Positions 1 to 9,184 of a stretch of DNA of 42,692 bases are shown in pieces; positions within the stretch are counted from its first letter, which is position 1, and the number at the start of each line of letters is the position of its first letter. The DNA lies in NCBI GenBank assembly GCA_021372515.1, contig JAJFUG010000048.1, positions 1 through 42,692 of the forward strand. The letters are read 5' to 3'. The stretch is from a bacterium. Lineage in GTDB: Bacteria; Gemmatimonadota; Glassbacteria; GWA2-58-10. The translations under genes and the position numbers were made by a program. A model generated the notes under the pieces. It saw nothing but the letters and a program-made list of their open reading frames with translations. It was not told the origin of the DNA and did no database searches.

Positions 1-101
1 TCCGGCGCGGCCGGGTTGTCGTGCCCGCAGCCGGCCAGGGCGAGCAGAGCCAGCAGGAGGAAGGAAAAGGGGACCCAATACCGGACTCCGTTATGTGACA
101 T
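1..101 (-). CDS. Lipoprotein N-terminus, partial (runs off left edge)
   Basis: Reading leftward from an ATG at 101-99, 33 codons are open to the window edge. They encode a classic lipoprotein signal peptide: short n-region MSHNGVRYW, hydrophobic core FSFLLLALLALA, and a lipobox L-A-G-C with the lipidated Cys at residue 25, followed by GHDNPAAP. Proline/alanine-rich linkers of this kind commonly follow the Cys in exported FCB-type proteins. A purine-rich stretch lies about 8 bases upstream of the ATG. The mature domain lies outside the window, so function is unknown. The piece is too short for standard ORF cut-offs, but the signal sequence is distinctive. Confidence 0.75.
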   Translation of the reverse strand, partial: MSHNGVRYWVPFSFLLLALLALAGCGHDNPAAP

Positions 102-389
102 ACCAGCGCCTCGAAAGGGTGTTTAATCACGGCATATCGGAATATTCGTTTCTTTGTACATCAAATCGCGTGCCGTTTTGCCGCCTGTGGCGATTTGTTT
201 GATCGGCAATGTGTTGCGTTGACGGTGATCTGATGAGCACGGTTCCGGGTGCTGCCGGGGGCTTATGCCTGTTGCTGTCGGAGTAACACAATTCTGCGGC
301 TTGTCGCCCTTCCGGATGTGAGCGAAAGGACAAGAAGCCGCGGGATGAAGGGCCTGGGCGAACGCTTGAAGATTTATTTCAGGTCGTTA
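102..389. other. Intergenic stretch, no gene seen
   Basis: No reading frame with convincing codon use or a ribosome binding site was found. It contains a 34-base segment (271-304, GTTGCT...AGTAACAC...GCGGCT) that resembles one at 42205-42238 near the right edge, suggesting a dispersed intergenic repeat. Otherwise nothing is recognised. Confidence 0.5.
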
Positions 390-676
390 CCCCCGAGCGG
401 CCCGCAGGGACGCCCGGGGGCCGTATGTCTGAGCCACACCGGGGGAGCGGAGTGATTGCCGCGTGCACACTATGGAATGAAGCGGCGCCTCGGCCCGGCG
501 GGCAATCAGCGCCAGCGTCGCCCCCCACCGCGGGGAGCGTGCAAATGTTACATGCACACCGCAGGCAGAAAAGCCCAAAGGGTCGGGGCGAGTTTACGGC
601 CCCCCATGGTTTCTGGTTCTCTTGGCCGCAACCAAGAGAACAAAAAAGCCTTTCGGGCACGCCGCAGCGTGCCCCT
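390..676. repeat. Hairpin-rich REP/mosaic-like repeat
   Basis: The stretch contains successive inverted repeats. 390-395/415-420 (CCCCCG/CGGGGG) extends inward by GCG/CGC. 539-548/550-557 is GTGC-AA-ATGT/ACAT-GCAC. A perfect 10-bp stem GTTCTCTTGG/CCAAGAGAAC lies around 613-638. A perfect 8-bp stem GGGCACGC-CGCA-GCGTGCCC lies at 655-674. None is followed by a U-run in either direction, so they are not simple terminators. The arrangement resembles interspersed palindromic repeats. The last stem abuts the IS110 insertion point, and IS110 elements such as IS621 are known to target REP-type sequences. That the stretch is repeated elsewhere in the genome is inference. Confidence 0.5.
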
Positions 677-680
677 TGTA

Positions 681-689
681 TCTTAAAAG
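681..689 (+). repeat. IS110 left subterminal inverted repeat
   Basis: TCTTAAAAG here is the reverse complement of CTTTTAAGA at 1816-1824. Four bases separate it from the putative CT core at 675-676. Confidence 0.65.
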
Positions 690-720
690 AAGATGGTTAA
701 TCATTTCAGAGGTTGTAGTT

Positions 721-1815
<1,095 letters not shown>

Positions 1816-1824
1816 CTTTTAAGA
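1816..1824 (+). repeat. IS110 right subterminal inverted repeat
   Basis: CTTTTAAGA, complementary to 681-689, starts directly after the transposase stop codon. Six bases separate it from the right CT core at 1831-1832. Confidence 0.65.
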
Positions 1825-1867
1825 CAGTCGCTACATTTTTCTGCATTGAGTGTCGACCAGGAATGCA

Positions 1868-1890
1868 GGGGCTGACCCATGTGTCAGCCC
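1868..1890 (-). other. Hairpin overlapping deaminase stop codon
   Basis: A perfect 8-bp stem, GGGCTGAC (1869-1876) with GTCAGCCC (1883-1890) around a 6-base loop, contains the TGA of the leftward deaminase gene. No U-run follows on the minus strand, so it may stabilise the mRNA 3' end rather than act as a textbook terminator. Confidence 0.4.
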
Positions 1891-2891
1891 TGCTCCAGCC
1901 CGAGCCGCGCGGCCAGGGCCTCGCGCACATCGAGCGGCAGGAACGCCGAGCGCGAGGCGTTACGGGCCAGGGTGCTGACCACCGCGCTGTCCCAGCCCCA
2001 GAGCTGCCTGCAGAGCGCCAGCTCATTGTCCAGCCAGGAGCCGAAAAACCCGGGGTCATCGCTGCCCAGGGTGACAGTGAGACCGTGCTCGAGGAACAGC
2101 GGCAGGGGGTGCTCCTCCAGGCGCGGCACAGCCCGGGTGAGCAGGTTGCTGGTCGGGCAGAGGTCGAGCGCCGTGCCGCGACGGGCCAGCTCATCCATGA
2201 GGAGCGGATCACGGGCCGCGGACACGCCGTGGCCGATCCGGTCGGCCCCCAGCACCTCCAGCGCCTCCCAGACCGACTCCGGCGGCCCCACCTCGCCGGC
2301 GTGCACGTAACTATAGAGCCCGGCCTGTTTCGCCAGGGAAAACGCCTCGACCAACTCGTTAGCCGGTACGGACAGCTCATCTCCGCCCACCCCGAACCCG
2401 ACCACCGGCAGCCCGGCGCTGCGGTCCGCCACGGCCAGCGCGGCAGTCTCCAGCGCTGCTTCGGCTCCCCACTGACGGACCGTGTCGTAGATCAGGTTAC
2501 ACTCCAGGCCCGATTCTTCCCGTGCCTCGTCCAGGGCCGCCACTATGGCCCGGCTCACCTCCACATGCTCCAGACCGCGCCGGGTGTGGATGAGCGGGGT
2601 GTATATCAACTCGGCGTAGCGCACGCCTATCCCGGCCAGGCGCGCGCAGGCGGCCCGGGTCATGGCCCCGAAATCCGCGGGGCGCGTGAGCAGGGTCACC
2701 ACGCGGCGGTAGGCCTCCAGGAACCCCAGGAAATCGGAGAACGCGTAGAGGGCTGCGAAATCCACCCCTGCCGCCGCGGGACGGCCCGCGCTTAAAGAGT
2801 GGACAAACTCCGGTTCCAGGGTGCCCTCCAGGTGCAGGTGCAGCTCGACAGGCAGGCAGAGACTGCCCGCTGATTCGATTCGGTCCGGCAT
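1884..2891 (-). CDS. add: Adenosine deaminase family protein
   Basis: 335 aa, the usual length for bacterial adenosine/adenine deaminases. These TIM-barrel zinc hydrolases of the amidohydrolase superfamily convert adenosine (or adenine) to inosine (or hypoxanthine) in purine salvage. Visible motifs in order: metal-binding ELHLHLEGTL near residue 17, VHAGE (catalytic Glu) in the middle, RIGHGVSA, CPTSN and SDDPGFF (metal-binding Asp) towards the C-terminus. GAGG-type purines precede the ATG. The gene stands alone, diverging from the homocysteine methyltransferase gene, with the IS110 element just downstream. Whether the substrate is adenosine or adenine cannot be decided by eye, so the gene symbol is tentative. 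Confidence 0.88.
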   Translation of the reverse strand: MPDRIESAGSLCLPVELHLHLEGTLEPEFVHSLSAGRPAAAGVDFAALYAFSDFLGFLEAYRRVVTLLTRPADFGAMTRAACARLAGIGVRYAELIYTPLIHTRRGLEHVEVSRAIVAALDEAREESGLECNLIYDTVRQWGAEAALETAALAVADRSAGLPVVGFGVGGDELSVPANELVEAFSLAKQAGLYSYVHAGEVGPPESVWEALEVLGADRIGHGVSAARDPLLMDELARRGTALDLCPTSNLLTRAVPRLEEHPLPLFLEHGLTVTLGSDDPGFFGSWLDNELALCRQLWGWDSAVVSTLARNASRSAFLPLDVREALAARLGLEQG

Positions 2892-2920
2892 CCTCGTCCT
2901 CGGGGTGGAAACGGTTCAAC

Positions 2921-2949
2921 TTGCGACAGAGAACCAGATTTATTACAAT
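2921..2949 (+). promoter_or_regulatory. Sigma70-type promoter
   Basis: TTGCGA (2921-2926), 17-base spacer, TACAAT (2944-2949), reading towards the gene at 3045. Predicted start near 2956 gives a leader of roughly 90 bases. Confidence 0.55.
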
Positions 2950-3044
2950 TAAAACCTTAGGTCTCAAAAGTCAGGACTCCAATTTTAAATTTACGAGCCT
3001 CCGCCTGTCAAGACACTCCGGACCGTGAAAGGAACTGCCGTCCC

Positions 3045-3941
3045 ATGCCACACGACCTTCTCAGCCGTCTGAAAAACGAAGTGCTCCTGATCGACAGCGC
3101 CATGGGAACAATGCTGCAGGAGGCGGGGCTGAAAAGCGGCCACGAGTGCGGAGAGATATGGAATATCTCGCAGGAGGGCAGCGCCAGGGTGGCCGAGGTG
3201 CACCGCCGCAACGTGGAGGCGGGCAGCGATATAATCATCACCAACACTTTCGGGGCCAACCGGATCAAGCTGGAGCACTACGGCGCCGTGGACCGTCTGG
3301 CCCAGATCAACACCGCCGCGGTGAAGCTGGCCCGCGGGGCGGCAGCCGGCAAGGCCCTGGTGGCGGCGGATATCGGCCCCACGGGCGATATCCTGGAGCA
3401 GTGGGGCGGCAAGCGCCCGGCCGAGGAGATGTTCGAGGCTTTCCGCGAGCAGGCCGCGGCCCTGGAGGCGGCCGGGGTGGATATGTTCGCCCTGGAGACT
3501 TTCATGGACATCGAGGAGATCAAGCTGGCCCTGCGCGCGGTGCGCAGCGTGAGCGCCAGGCCGGTGCTGGCCTCGATGAGCTTCCAGTCCGGCCCGGCGG
3601 GCCTTCGCACCATGTGGGGCCAGAGCCCGGAGGAGGTGGCCGCCGAGCTCGACTCCGCCGGGGCGGATATCGTGGGCAGCAATTGTGGGGTGACCACCAA
3701 AGACATGCTCGAGGTGGTCCGCGGCCTGGCCCGCGGCTCCAAGCGCCCGGTGGCCGCCCAGCCGAACGCGGGTGCGCCCTCGGTGAGCGGTGACGGGCAC
3801 ACGCACTATAATGAAACCGCGGAACAGATGGCCGAGGGGGCGAAGGGGCTGGTCGAGGCGGGAGCGCGCCTTATCGGCGGCTGCTGCGGGAGCACTCCGG
3901 ATTTCATCGCCGCGGTGAAAAAGGCAATCCACCGGGCCTGA
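3045..3941 (+). CDS. Homocysteine S-methyltransferase family protein
   Basis: 298 aa, equal to the N-terminal homocysteine-binding barrel of cobalamin-dependent methionine synthase (MetH) as a stand-alone unit. Motifs: IDSAMGTMLQ at the N-terminus, ITNTFGAN, GDILEQWGG, and the zinc ligands in GSNCGV and GGCCGS. The family moves a methyl group from a donor (S-methylmethionine, betaine or a methyl-corrinoid protein) to homocysteine to make methionine in the cytoplasm. No cobalamin or folate domain gene is adjacent, so the methyl donor is unknown. AAAGGAAC lies about 11 bases before the ATG. A sigma70-like promoter is at 2921-2949. Confidence 0.85.
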   Translation: MPHDLLSRLKNEVLLIDSAMGTMLQEAGLKSGHECGEIWNISQEGSARVAEVHRRNVEAGSDIIITNTFGANRIKLEHYGAVDRLAQINTAAVKLARGAAAGKALVAADIGPTGDILEQWGGKRPAEEMFEAFREQAAALEAAGVDMFALETFMDIEEIKLALRAVRSVSARPVLASMSFQSGPAGLRTMWGQSPEEVAAELDSAGADIVGSNCGVTTKDMLEVVRGLARGSKRPVAAQPNAGAPSVSGDGHTHYNETAEQMAEGAKGLVEAGARLIGGCCGSTPDFIAAVKKAIHRA

Positions 3942-4118
3942 GCAGTTCCAGCGGGACCCGGTTCATCGAAAGGCAGGGGCCGCCAGCCCGCGGTCCCTGC
4001 GATAGCGCTCTCTGCCCGCCTCGACCGGGCGGATCCCCGAGCATGACAGGGTGTCCGCCCTTGTATTTTCTGTTACCATGGAAAAACTGCACCCGCTTTG
4101 CAAGGACGGCCCGGCAGG

Positions 4119-5906
4119 ATGGTCAAGCCCGTTCAGAAACCGTTTTTCAAGTCCCTGGCTCCGCTCAGGAAATACCTGGCCGCGCACCGCAACATGTTCA
4201 CGGTGGGGCTGGTCTGCGCGTTTTTCACCAATTCGCTGGGCATGCTGTCGCCGCTCGTTATCAAGTTCGCCATCGACAGCGTGGAGAAAAACCACGGCCT
4301 GCGGGTGCTGGCCCTGATGGTGGCGGCCCTGCTCGGCATCCGCCTTGTCCAGGGCGTGTTCCGTTTCCTGATGCGCCAGATACTGATCGGGATCAGCCGC
4401 CAGATCGAGTACCGCATCCGCCAGGACCTCTACGCCCACCTGCTGACCCAGGACATGCAGTTTTTCCAGCGCAACCGCATCGGCGACCTTCTGAGCCGCG
4501 CCACCAACGACCTGAACGAGGTGCGGATGCTGCTGGGGCCGGCGATCATGTACTCGTTCCAGACCAGCGTGACAGTTCTTTTCGCGCTGCCGCTGATGGT
4601 CTATTTCGACTGGAAGCTCACCCTGATGGCGTTCCTGCCCCTGGGGCTGGTCAGCCTGAGCTACCGGCGGGTGGGCGAGGTGATCCACGACCGCTCGATG
4701 GAAGTGCAGCGCCGCCTGAGCGATATCACCGCCCGGGTGCAGGAGAACCTGGCCGGCATCCGGGTGATCAAGTCGTTCACCCGCGAGAGCCACGAGACCG
4801 AGGAGTTCGACCGTCTGAACCGCGACTACCTGGCTCTCAACATGCGCCTGATAAAGGTCTCGGGCCTGCTGTTCCCGTTCATGTCGTTCCTGAGCGGGAT
4901 TTCCTCGCTGGTGATCCTGGGCTACGGCGGCTGGCTGGTGTCACGGGGACGGATCAGCCTGGGGGATTTCACCGCGTTCTTCATCTACCTGGGCATGATG
5001 TACTGGCCGATGATCTCGATCGGTTTCGTGCTGAACGTGATCCAGCGGGGACGGGCCTCGCTGGGCCGGATCATGGAGATGTTCGAGACCCGCCCCGCGG
5101 TGACCGAGCCTTCCGCGCCCCGGGTCGCCCTGGCCGACACCTCGCGAGTCAGCGGGCGGATCAGCCTGCGCGGCCTGACTTTCACCTACCCGGGGGCCGC
5201 CGCTCCCGCCCTGGAGGACATCTCGCTGGAGATCGAGCCCGGGACGACCGTGGGCCTGGTCGGGCCGGTGGGCTGCGGCAAGTCCACCCTGCTCAGCCTC
5301 ATCCCGCGCCTGTACAACCCGCCGCGCGGGACTCTGCTGGTGGACGGCACGGACATCCTGGACTGGTCGCTGCCGGCTCTCAGGCGCACTGTCGCCATGG
5401 TGCCGCAGGAGACTTTCCTGTTCAGTGAGTCGATCCGGGACAATGTCTCCTACGGCCTGGACCGCGAGCTGGACGAGGAGGAAATCCTTCGCCTGGTGCA
5501 GATCGCCGGGCTGGCCGAGGATATCAGCCAGTTCCCGCACCAGCTCGACACCCTGCTGGGTGAGCGGGGGATCAACCTCTCGGGCGGCCAGAAACAGCGC
5601 ACCTCGATCAGCCGCGCCCTGGCCGCGGACAGCCCGATCCTTCTGCTGGACGACTGTTTCTCCAGCGTGGACACCGGCACCGAGGAGAAGATCATCCGCG
5701 GCCTGCGCTCCTATATGGAGAACAAGACCACCCTGATTGTCAGCCACCGGGTCAGCACGATCAAGGACTGCGACCTGATCGTGGTGCTGGAGGGCGGGCG
5801 GGTGAGCCAGCGCGGCACGCATGACGAGCTGGTGCGGCAGGAGGGCTACTACGCGGCGCTCAACGAGAAACAGCTCCTGCAGGAGCGGATCGCGAGGCTC
5901 GGGTGA
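4119..5906 (+). CDS. ABC exporter half-transporter, degenerate ATP site (subunit 1)
   Basis: About 595 aa; six-helix type IV exporter membrane domain (about residues 20-310) fused to a nucleotide-binding domain. Walker A GPVGCGKST, Q-loop VPQETFLFSE, signature LSGGQKQR, H-switch VSHRVST. The Walker B reads ILLLDDCFSS: the usual catalytic Glu is Asp, as in the degenerate-site subunit of heterodimeric exporters (TM287/288, BmrC/BmrD). Acts in the inner membrane; the substrate (drug, lipid or peptide) cannot be deduced. An upstream in-frame TTG at 4098 is possible, but the ATG at 4119 with AAGGA 12 bases before is preferred. Its stop overlaps the start of the next subunit. Confidence 0.9.
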   Translation: MVKPVQKPFFKSLAPLRKYLAAHRNMFTVGLVCAFFTNSLGMLSPLVIKFAIDSVEKNHGLRVLALMVAALLGIRLVQGVFRFLMRQILIGISRQIEYRIRQDLYAHLLTQDMQFFQRNRIGDLLSRATNDLNEVRMLLGPAIMYSFQTSVTVLFALPLMVYFDWKLTLMAFLPLGLVSLSYRRVGEVIHDRSMEVQRRLSDITARVQENLAGIRVIKSFTRESHETEEFDRLNRDYLALNMRLIKVSGLLFPFMSFLSGISSLVILGYGGWLVSRGRISLGDFTAFFIYLGMMYWPMISIGFVLNVIQRGRASLGRIMEMFETRPAVTEPSAPRVALADTSRVSGRISLRGLTFTYPGAAAPALEDISLEIEPGTTVGLVGPVGCGKSTLLSLIPRLYNPPRGTLLVDGTDILDWSLPALRRTVAMVPQETFLFSESIRDNVSYGLDRELDEEEILRLVQIAGLAEDISQFPHQLDTLLGERGINLSGGQKQRTSISRALAADSPILLLDDCFSSVDTGTEEKIIRGLRSYMENKTTLIVSHRVSTIKDCDLIVVLEGGRVSQRGTHDELVRQEGYYAALNEKQLLQERIARLG

Positions 5907-7738
5907 GCGACAAGCAGAAAAGCTACATGGTGGAGGACGAGGTCACGGGCAAGGCCTACGACAGCCGTATGGCCCGCCGTCTGTACCCCTTCCTGCGCCC
6001 CTACTGGAACTACATCTGGCTGGGCACCGTGGTGCTGCTGATCAGCTCGGCCTGCGAGCTGGCCGGTCCCTACCTGATCAAACTGGCGCTGGACCGTCAT
6101 ATCGTGCCCGGCAGGATGGAGGGCTTCCGCCAACTGGTCATCATCTACTTGCTGGTCATATGCGGCGATCTGGTCTTCCGCTTCGCCCAGATCGTCCTGA
6201 CCAACTACCTGGGCCAGCGCACCATGTACGACATCCGCATGGCCCTGTTCAAGCACCTGCAGGGCCTGTCGCTCAGCTTCTTCGACCGCAACCCGGTGGG
6301 GCGGCTGGTCACCCGGGTCACGAGCGACGTGGAGGTGCTCAACGAGCTGTTCTCGACCGGGCTGGTCACGGTGATCGGCGATCTGGCCATGATCGTGGGG
6401 ATCATGGCCGCCATGCTCTGGCTGAATTTCAAGCTCGCCCTCTATACTTTCGCCATCCTGCCGGTCCTTCTGGCGGTGACTTTCTATTTCCGGCGCAAGA
6501 TGCGCGAGGGGTTCCGCCTGGTGCGGGCGCGGATCGCGCGGATCAACGCTTTCCTGCAGGAGTCGCTCTCCGGGATGAGCGTGATCCAGCTCTTCAACCG
6601 TCAGGCCGACTCGGCGCGGCGCTTCGAGGTGCTGAACCGCGAGAACATGGACGCCAACATCTATACAATCTTCTACTACGCCCTGTTCTACCCCCTGATG
6701 GAAATGATCGCGGCCATCTCGATGGCGGTGATAGTCTGGTTCGGCGGGCTGAGCGTGATGCAGGGCACGCTGTCGTTCGGCGTGCTGGTGGCGTTCATCC
6801 AGTATGTGGAAAAGTTCTACAAGCCGATCAGCGACCTGAGCGAAAAGTACAACATCTTCCAGGCGGCCATGGCGGCCAGCGAGAGGATTTTCGGGCTGCT
6901 GGACGCGAAGCAGTGGATCGAGAACACCCAGGCCCCGGTGTACCTGGACCGGGTGGACGGCGCGGTGGCCTTCGAGGACGTGCATTTCGCCTACAACCCC
7001 GGTGAGCCGGTGCTCAAGGGGGTCTCGTTCCGGGTGGAGCCGGGCGAGAAAATCGCCATCGTCGGCTCGACCGGCGCGGGCAAGACCACGATCATCAACC
7101 TGCTCTGCCGCTTCTACGACCCGCAGTCCGGGCGGATCACCCTGGACGGCGCCGACATCCGCGACCTGGACAAAACCTGGCTGCGGCGCAACATCGGCAT
7201 CGCCCTGCAGGACGTCTTCATTTTCAGCGGCACGGTGCGGGCCAATATCGCCCTGGGGGACAGGGACGCCTCGCTGGAGCACCTGTCCCGCACGGCCGAG
7301 CACCTGGGCGCCCTCGATTTCATAAGCTCCCTGCCGGGCGGGTTCGACCACGTGCTGAACGAGCGCGGCTCCACGTTGAGCGCCGGGCAGCGCCAGCTCA
7401 TCTCGTTCGCCCGGGTCATGTACAAGAACCCGCGCATCCTGGTGCTGGACGAGGCCACCAGCAGCATCGACTCCCAGAACGAGCACCTGATCCAGCAGGC
7501 CCTGGAACGCCTGACCGAGCGCCGCACCAGCCTGATCGTGGCCCACCGCCTTTCCACGATCCGCAAGGTGGACCGCATCATAGTGATGCACCACGGACGG
7601 ATCGCCGAGATGGGCACGCACAGGGAGCTGTTGCAGCGACGGGGGATTTACTTCGATCTGTACCAGCTTCAGTACAAAGAGCAGGAGATTTCAGTTCCGC
7701 AGGAGACGCTTCCGCAGGCCCAGCCGGAGCAAAGCTGA
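5903..7738 (+). CDS. ABC exporter half-transporter, catalytic site (subunit 2)
   Basis: 611 aa; exporter membrane domain (about 25-330) plus nucleotide-binding domain. Walker A GSTGAGKTT, Q-loop LQDVFIFSG, Walker B ILVLDEATSS with intact catalytic Glu, H-switch VAHRLST. The signature is LSAGQRQ, a slightly off-consensus form. It would face the degenerate Walker site of subunit 1, while the canonical LSGGQ of subunit 1 faces this Glu: the asymmetric arrangement of heterodimeric exporters. The GTG start (5903-5905) overlaps the upstream TGA by GTGA, so the two are translationally coupled and probably made 1:1. The C-terminal tail is Gln/Pro-rich. It ends two bases before the convergent TPR gene. 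Confidence 0.92.
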   Translation: MSDKQKSYMVEDEVTGKAYDSRMARRLYPFLRPYWNYIWLGTVVLLISSACELAGPYLIKLALDRHIVPGRMEGFRQLVIIYLLVICGDLVFRFAQIVLTNYLGQRTMYDIRMALFKHLQGLSLSFFDRNPVGRLVTRVTSDVEVLNELFSTGLVTVIGDLAMIVGIMAAMLWLNFKLALYTFAILPVLLAVTFYFRRKMREGFRLVRARIARINAFLQESLSGMSVIQLFNRQADSARRFEVLNRENMDANIYTIFYYALFYPLMEMIAAISMAVIVWFGGLSVMQGTLSFGVLVAFIQYVEKFYKPISDLSEKYNIFQAAMAASERIFGLLDAKQWIENTQAPVYLDRVDGAVAFEDVHFAYNPGEPVLKGVSFRVEPGEKIAIVGSTGAGKTTIINLLCRFYDPQSGRITLDGADIRDLDKTWLRRNIGIALQDVFIFSGTVRANIALGDRDASLEHLSRTAEHLGALDFISSLPGGFDHVLNERGSTLSAGQRQLISFARVMYKNPRILVLDEATSSIDSQNEHLIQQALERLTERRTSLIVAHRLSTIRKVDRIIVMHHGRIAEMGTHRELLQRRGIYFDLYQLQYKEQEISVPQETLPQAQPEQS

Positions 7739-7740
7739 AC

Positions 7741-8991
7741 TCACTTCTCATTCTCGGACAGGCGCCGGATCGTTTCCAGCTCCTCGCGTGAGACTTTGTG
7801 CAGGTCGTTGTAATCCACCCCGTTCAGGGCGTATTCGCAGGCCCGCTCGGCGCGCTTGAACTGGCCGCGCTGGCGGTAGACCCGGGCGGCGTAGTAATGC
7901 GCCCAGGGTACGATCCATTCCGGGTTGATCGGATTGGCGAGCAGAATCTCCCGCACCGTCCCGAAAGCTTCCTCGATCTTGCCCAGTTTCACCTCACACT
8001 CGGCAGTGCGCAGACGGCTGATCTCGAACGCGACATCGTCGTAGCCCGGCAGGCGGTTGAGCGCCTTGGCCTGGATGCTGCGATAGACCGCCTCGGCCAG
8101 CACCCACTGACGGCGCTCGCGGTAGGCGTCCGCCAGGGCGACCTGGAAATAGGCATTGTCCGGGAAAAGCTCGTGCAGGCGCTCGGCGCTGTGCAGGGCC
8201 TGCTCGGCGTTGGCGGGGTCCTCGCGGTAGATGTCCAGCAGGGTCAGCTCGGCCCATAGCCGTGTGCCGTCACCCCGGTGGGCGCATTCCTGGAGGGTCT
8301 TCAGACCGTCCTCGCGGCTGCCGCGCGGCAGGGTGAGCAGGAACTGCGAGACCCGCCCGGCCATCGAGCTGCCGCCCCAGTAATAGTCGAACACGGCGCG
8401 CGGGAACCGGGCGTCCAGCTCTTCCGGGTACAACTGCTCCAACTCGTCGGCCGCCTTTATCACCGCCCGGGTGGTCCAGCGCGAGGAGATGCTGTAGCCG
8501 CGGAAGGCCTTAAAACGGGCTTCGGTCACCAGGGCCAGGGTCCTGAAAAACAGGGACCGCCCGAAATCGGGCGCTTTCTGGTTCACCTTGTCGGCATACT
8601 CGATACAGGCGTCCAGCGATTCGATGAACTGGTTGTCGTAGCGCCGGTTCTCGGGGTTGACCGCGTTGAGCCAGCCGTAGCAGGTGGCGCGGATGAAATA
8701 GGCGCGGTAGTCGTTCGGGTCGTGGGAGAGCAGCACCCCCACCCGCTCGAAACTATCGGCGGCCCGGCCCGAGAAGCTGAGCCAGATCAGCTCGGAGATT
8801 TCGCCCTCGAAGAAATTGGCCGCACCGGCAGGAAACAGACGGGAGGGAACAATTAGCAGACAGCAGAGCAACAACAACAGCGCCGGAACAGAGGAGCGCA
8901 CCCGCGCCCGGCGGCGCACCGCCAACAACCCGCAACCGGCGGCTGGCACTGCCGGAGCGCTGTGGCGGGTTCTGGTGCGGCGGATGCTCAT
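7741..8991 (-). CDS. Exported/anchored TPR protein
   Basis: 416 aa. A basic N-terminus (RRTRTRH, RRRARVR) precedes one hydrophobic segment (VPALLLLLCCLLIVPSRLF, about 34-52), so it is a signal peptide or membrane anchor. The rest is helical with degenerate tetratricopeptide repeats, for example AEQALHSAERLHELFPDNAY and FKRAERACEYALNG, and one region of about 100 residues with conserved-looking WGGSSMAGR. Proteins like this usually act as periplasmic scaffolds. GGAAG precedes the ATG by four bases. It lies downstream (193 bases) of the FGE-fold gene and may end the same operon. No specific function is recognised. Confidence 0.75.
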   Translation of the reverse strand: MSIRRTRTRHSAPAVPAAGCGLLAVRRRARVRSSVPALLLLLCCLLIVPSRLFPAGAANFFEGEISELIWLSFSGRAADSFERVGVLLSHDPNDYRAYFIRATCYGWLNAVNPENRRYDNQFIESLDACIEYADKVNQKAPDFGRSLFFRTLALVTEARFKAFRGYSISSRWTTRAVIKAADELEQLYPEELDARFPRAVFDYYWGGSSMAGRVSQFLLTLPRGSREDGLKTLQECAHRGDGTRLWAELTLLDIYREDPANAEQALHSAERLHELFPDNAYFQVALADAYRERRQWVLAEAVYRSIQAKALNRLPGYDDVAFEISRLRTAECEVKLGKIEEAFGTVREILLANPINPEWIVPWAHYYAARVYRQRGQFKRAERACEYALNGVDYNDLHKVSREELETIRRLSENEK

Positions 8992-9184
8992 CGGTCTTCC
9001 GGCCGGCGGTCCCGGCGTTCCTGGTTGAAAATGTCAGCCCCTGGCGGCCTCCTCCCGGGTCCGTCCGGAATGCGGTGCAGAGTTGCGGGCACAACGAGGC
9101 CGCACCGGCCGGGCAGCGGATGCACAGTAGAGCTGCAGCGGGAAGCAAATGACAGACTGCATAAAAGTAAGCATAAGTTGAAGT

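Noticed and set aside
379-660. Minus-strand frames of 93 and 63 aa in the hairpin-rich region
   Set aside because: They run through palindromes, have Cys/Arg/Pro-rich composition and no ribosome site; probably spurious translations of a repeat.
2960-3044. SAM or cobalamin riboswitch before the homocysteine methyltransferase gene
   Set aside because: The leader is only about 90 bases, with no box sequences or terminator stem of these classes.
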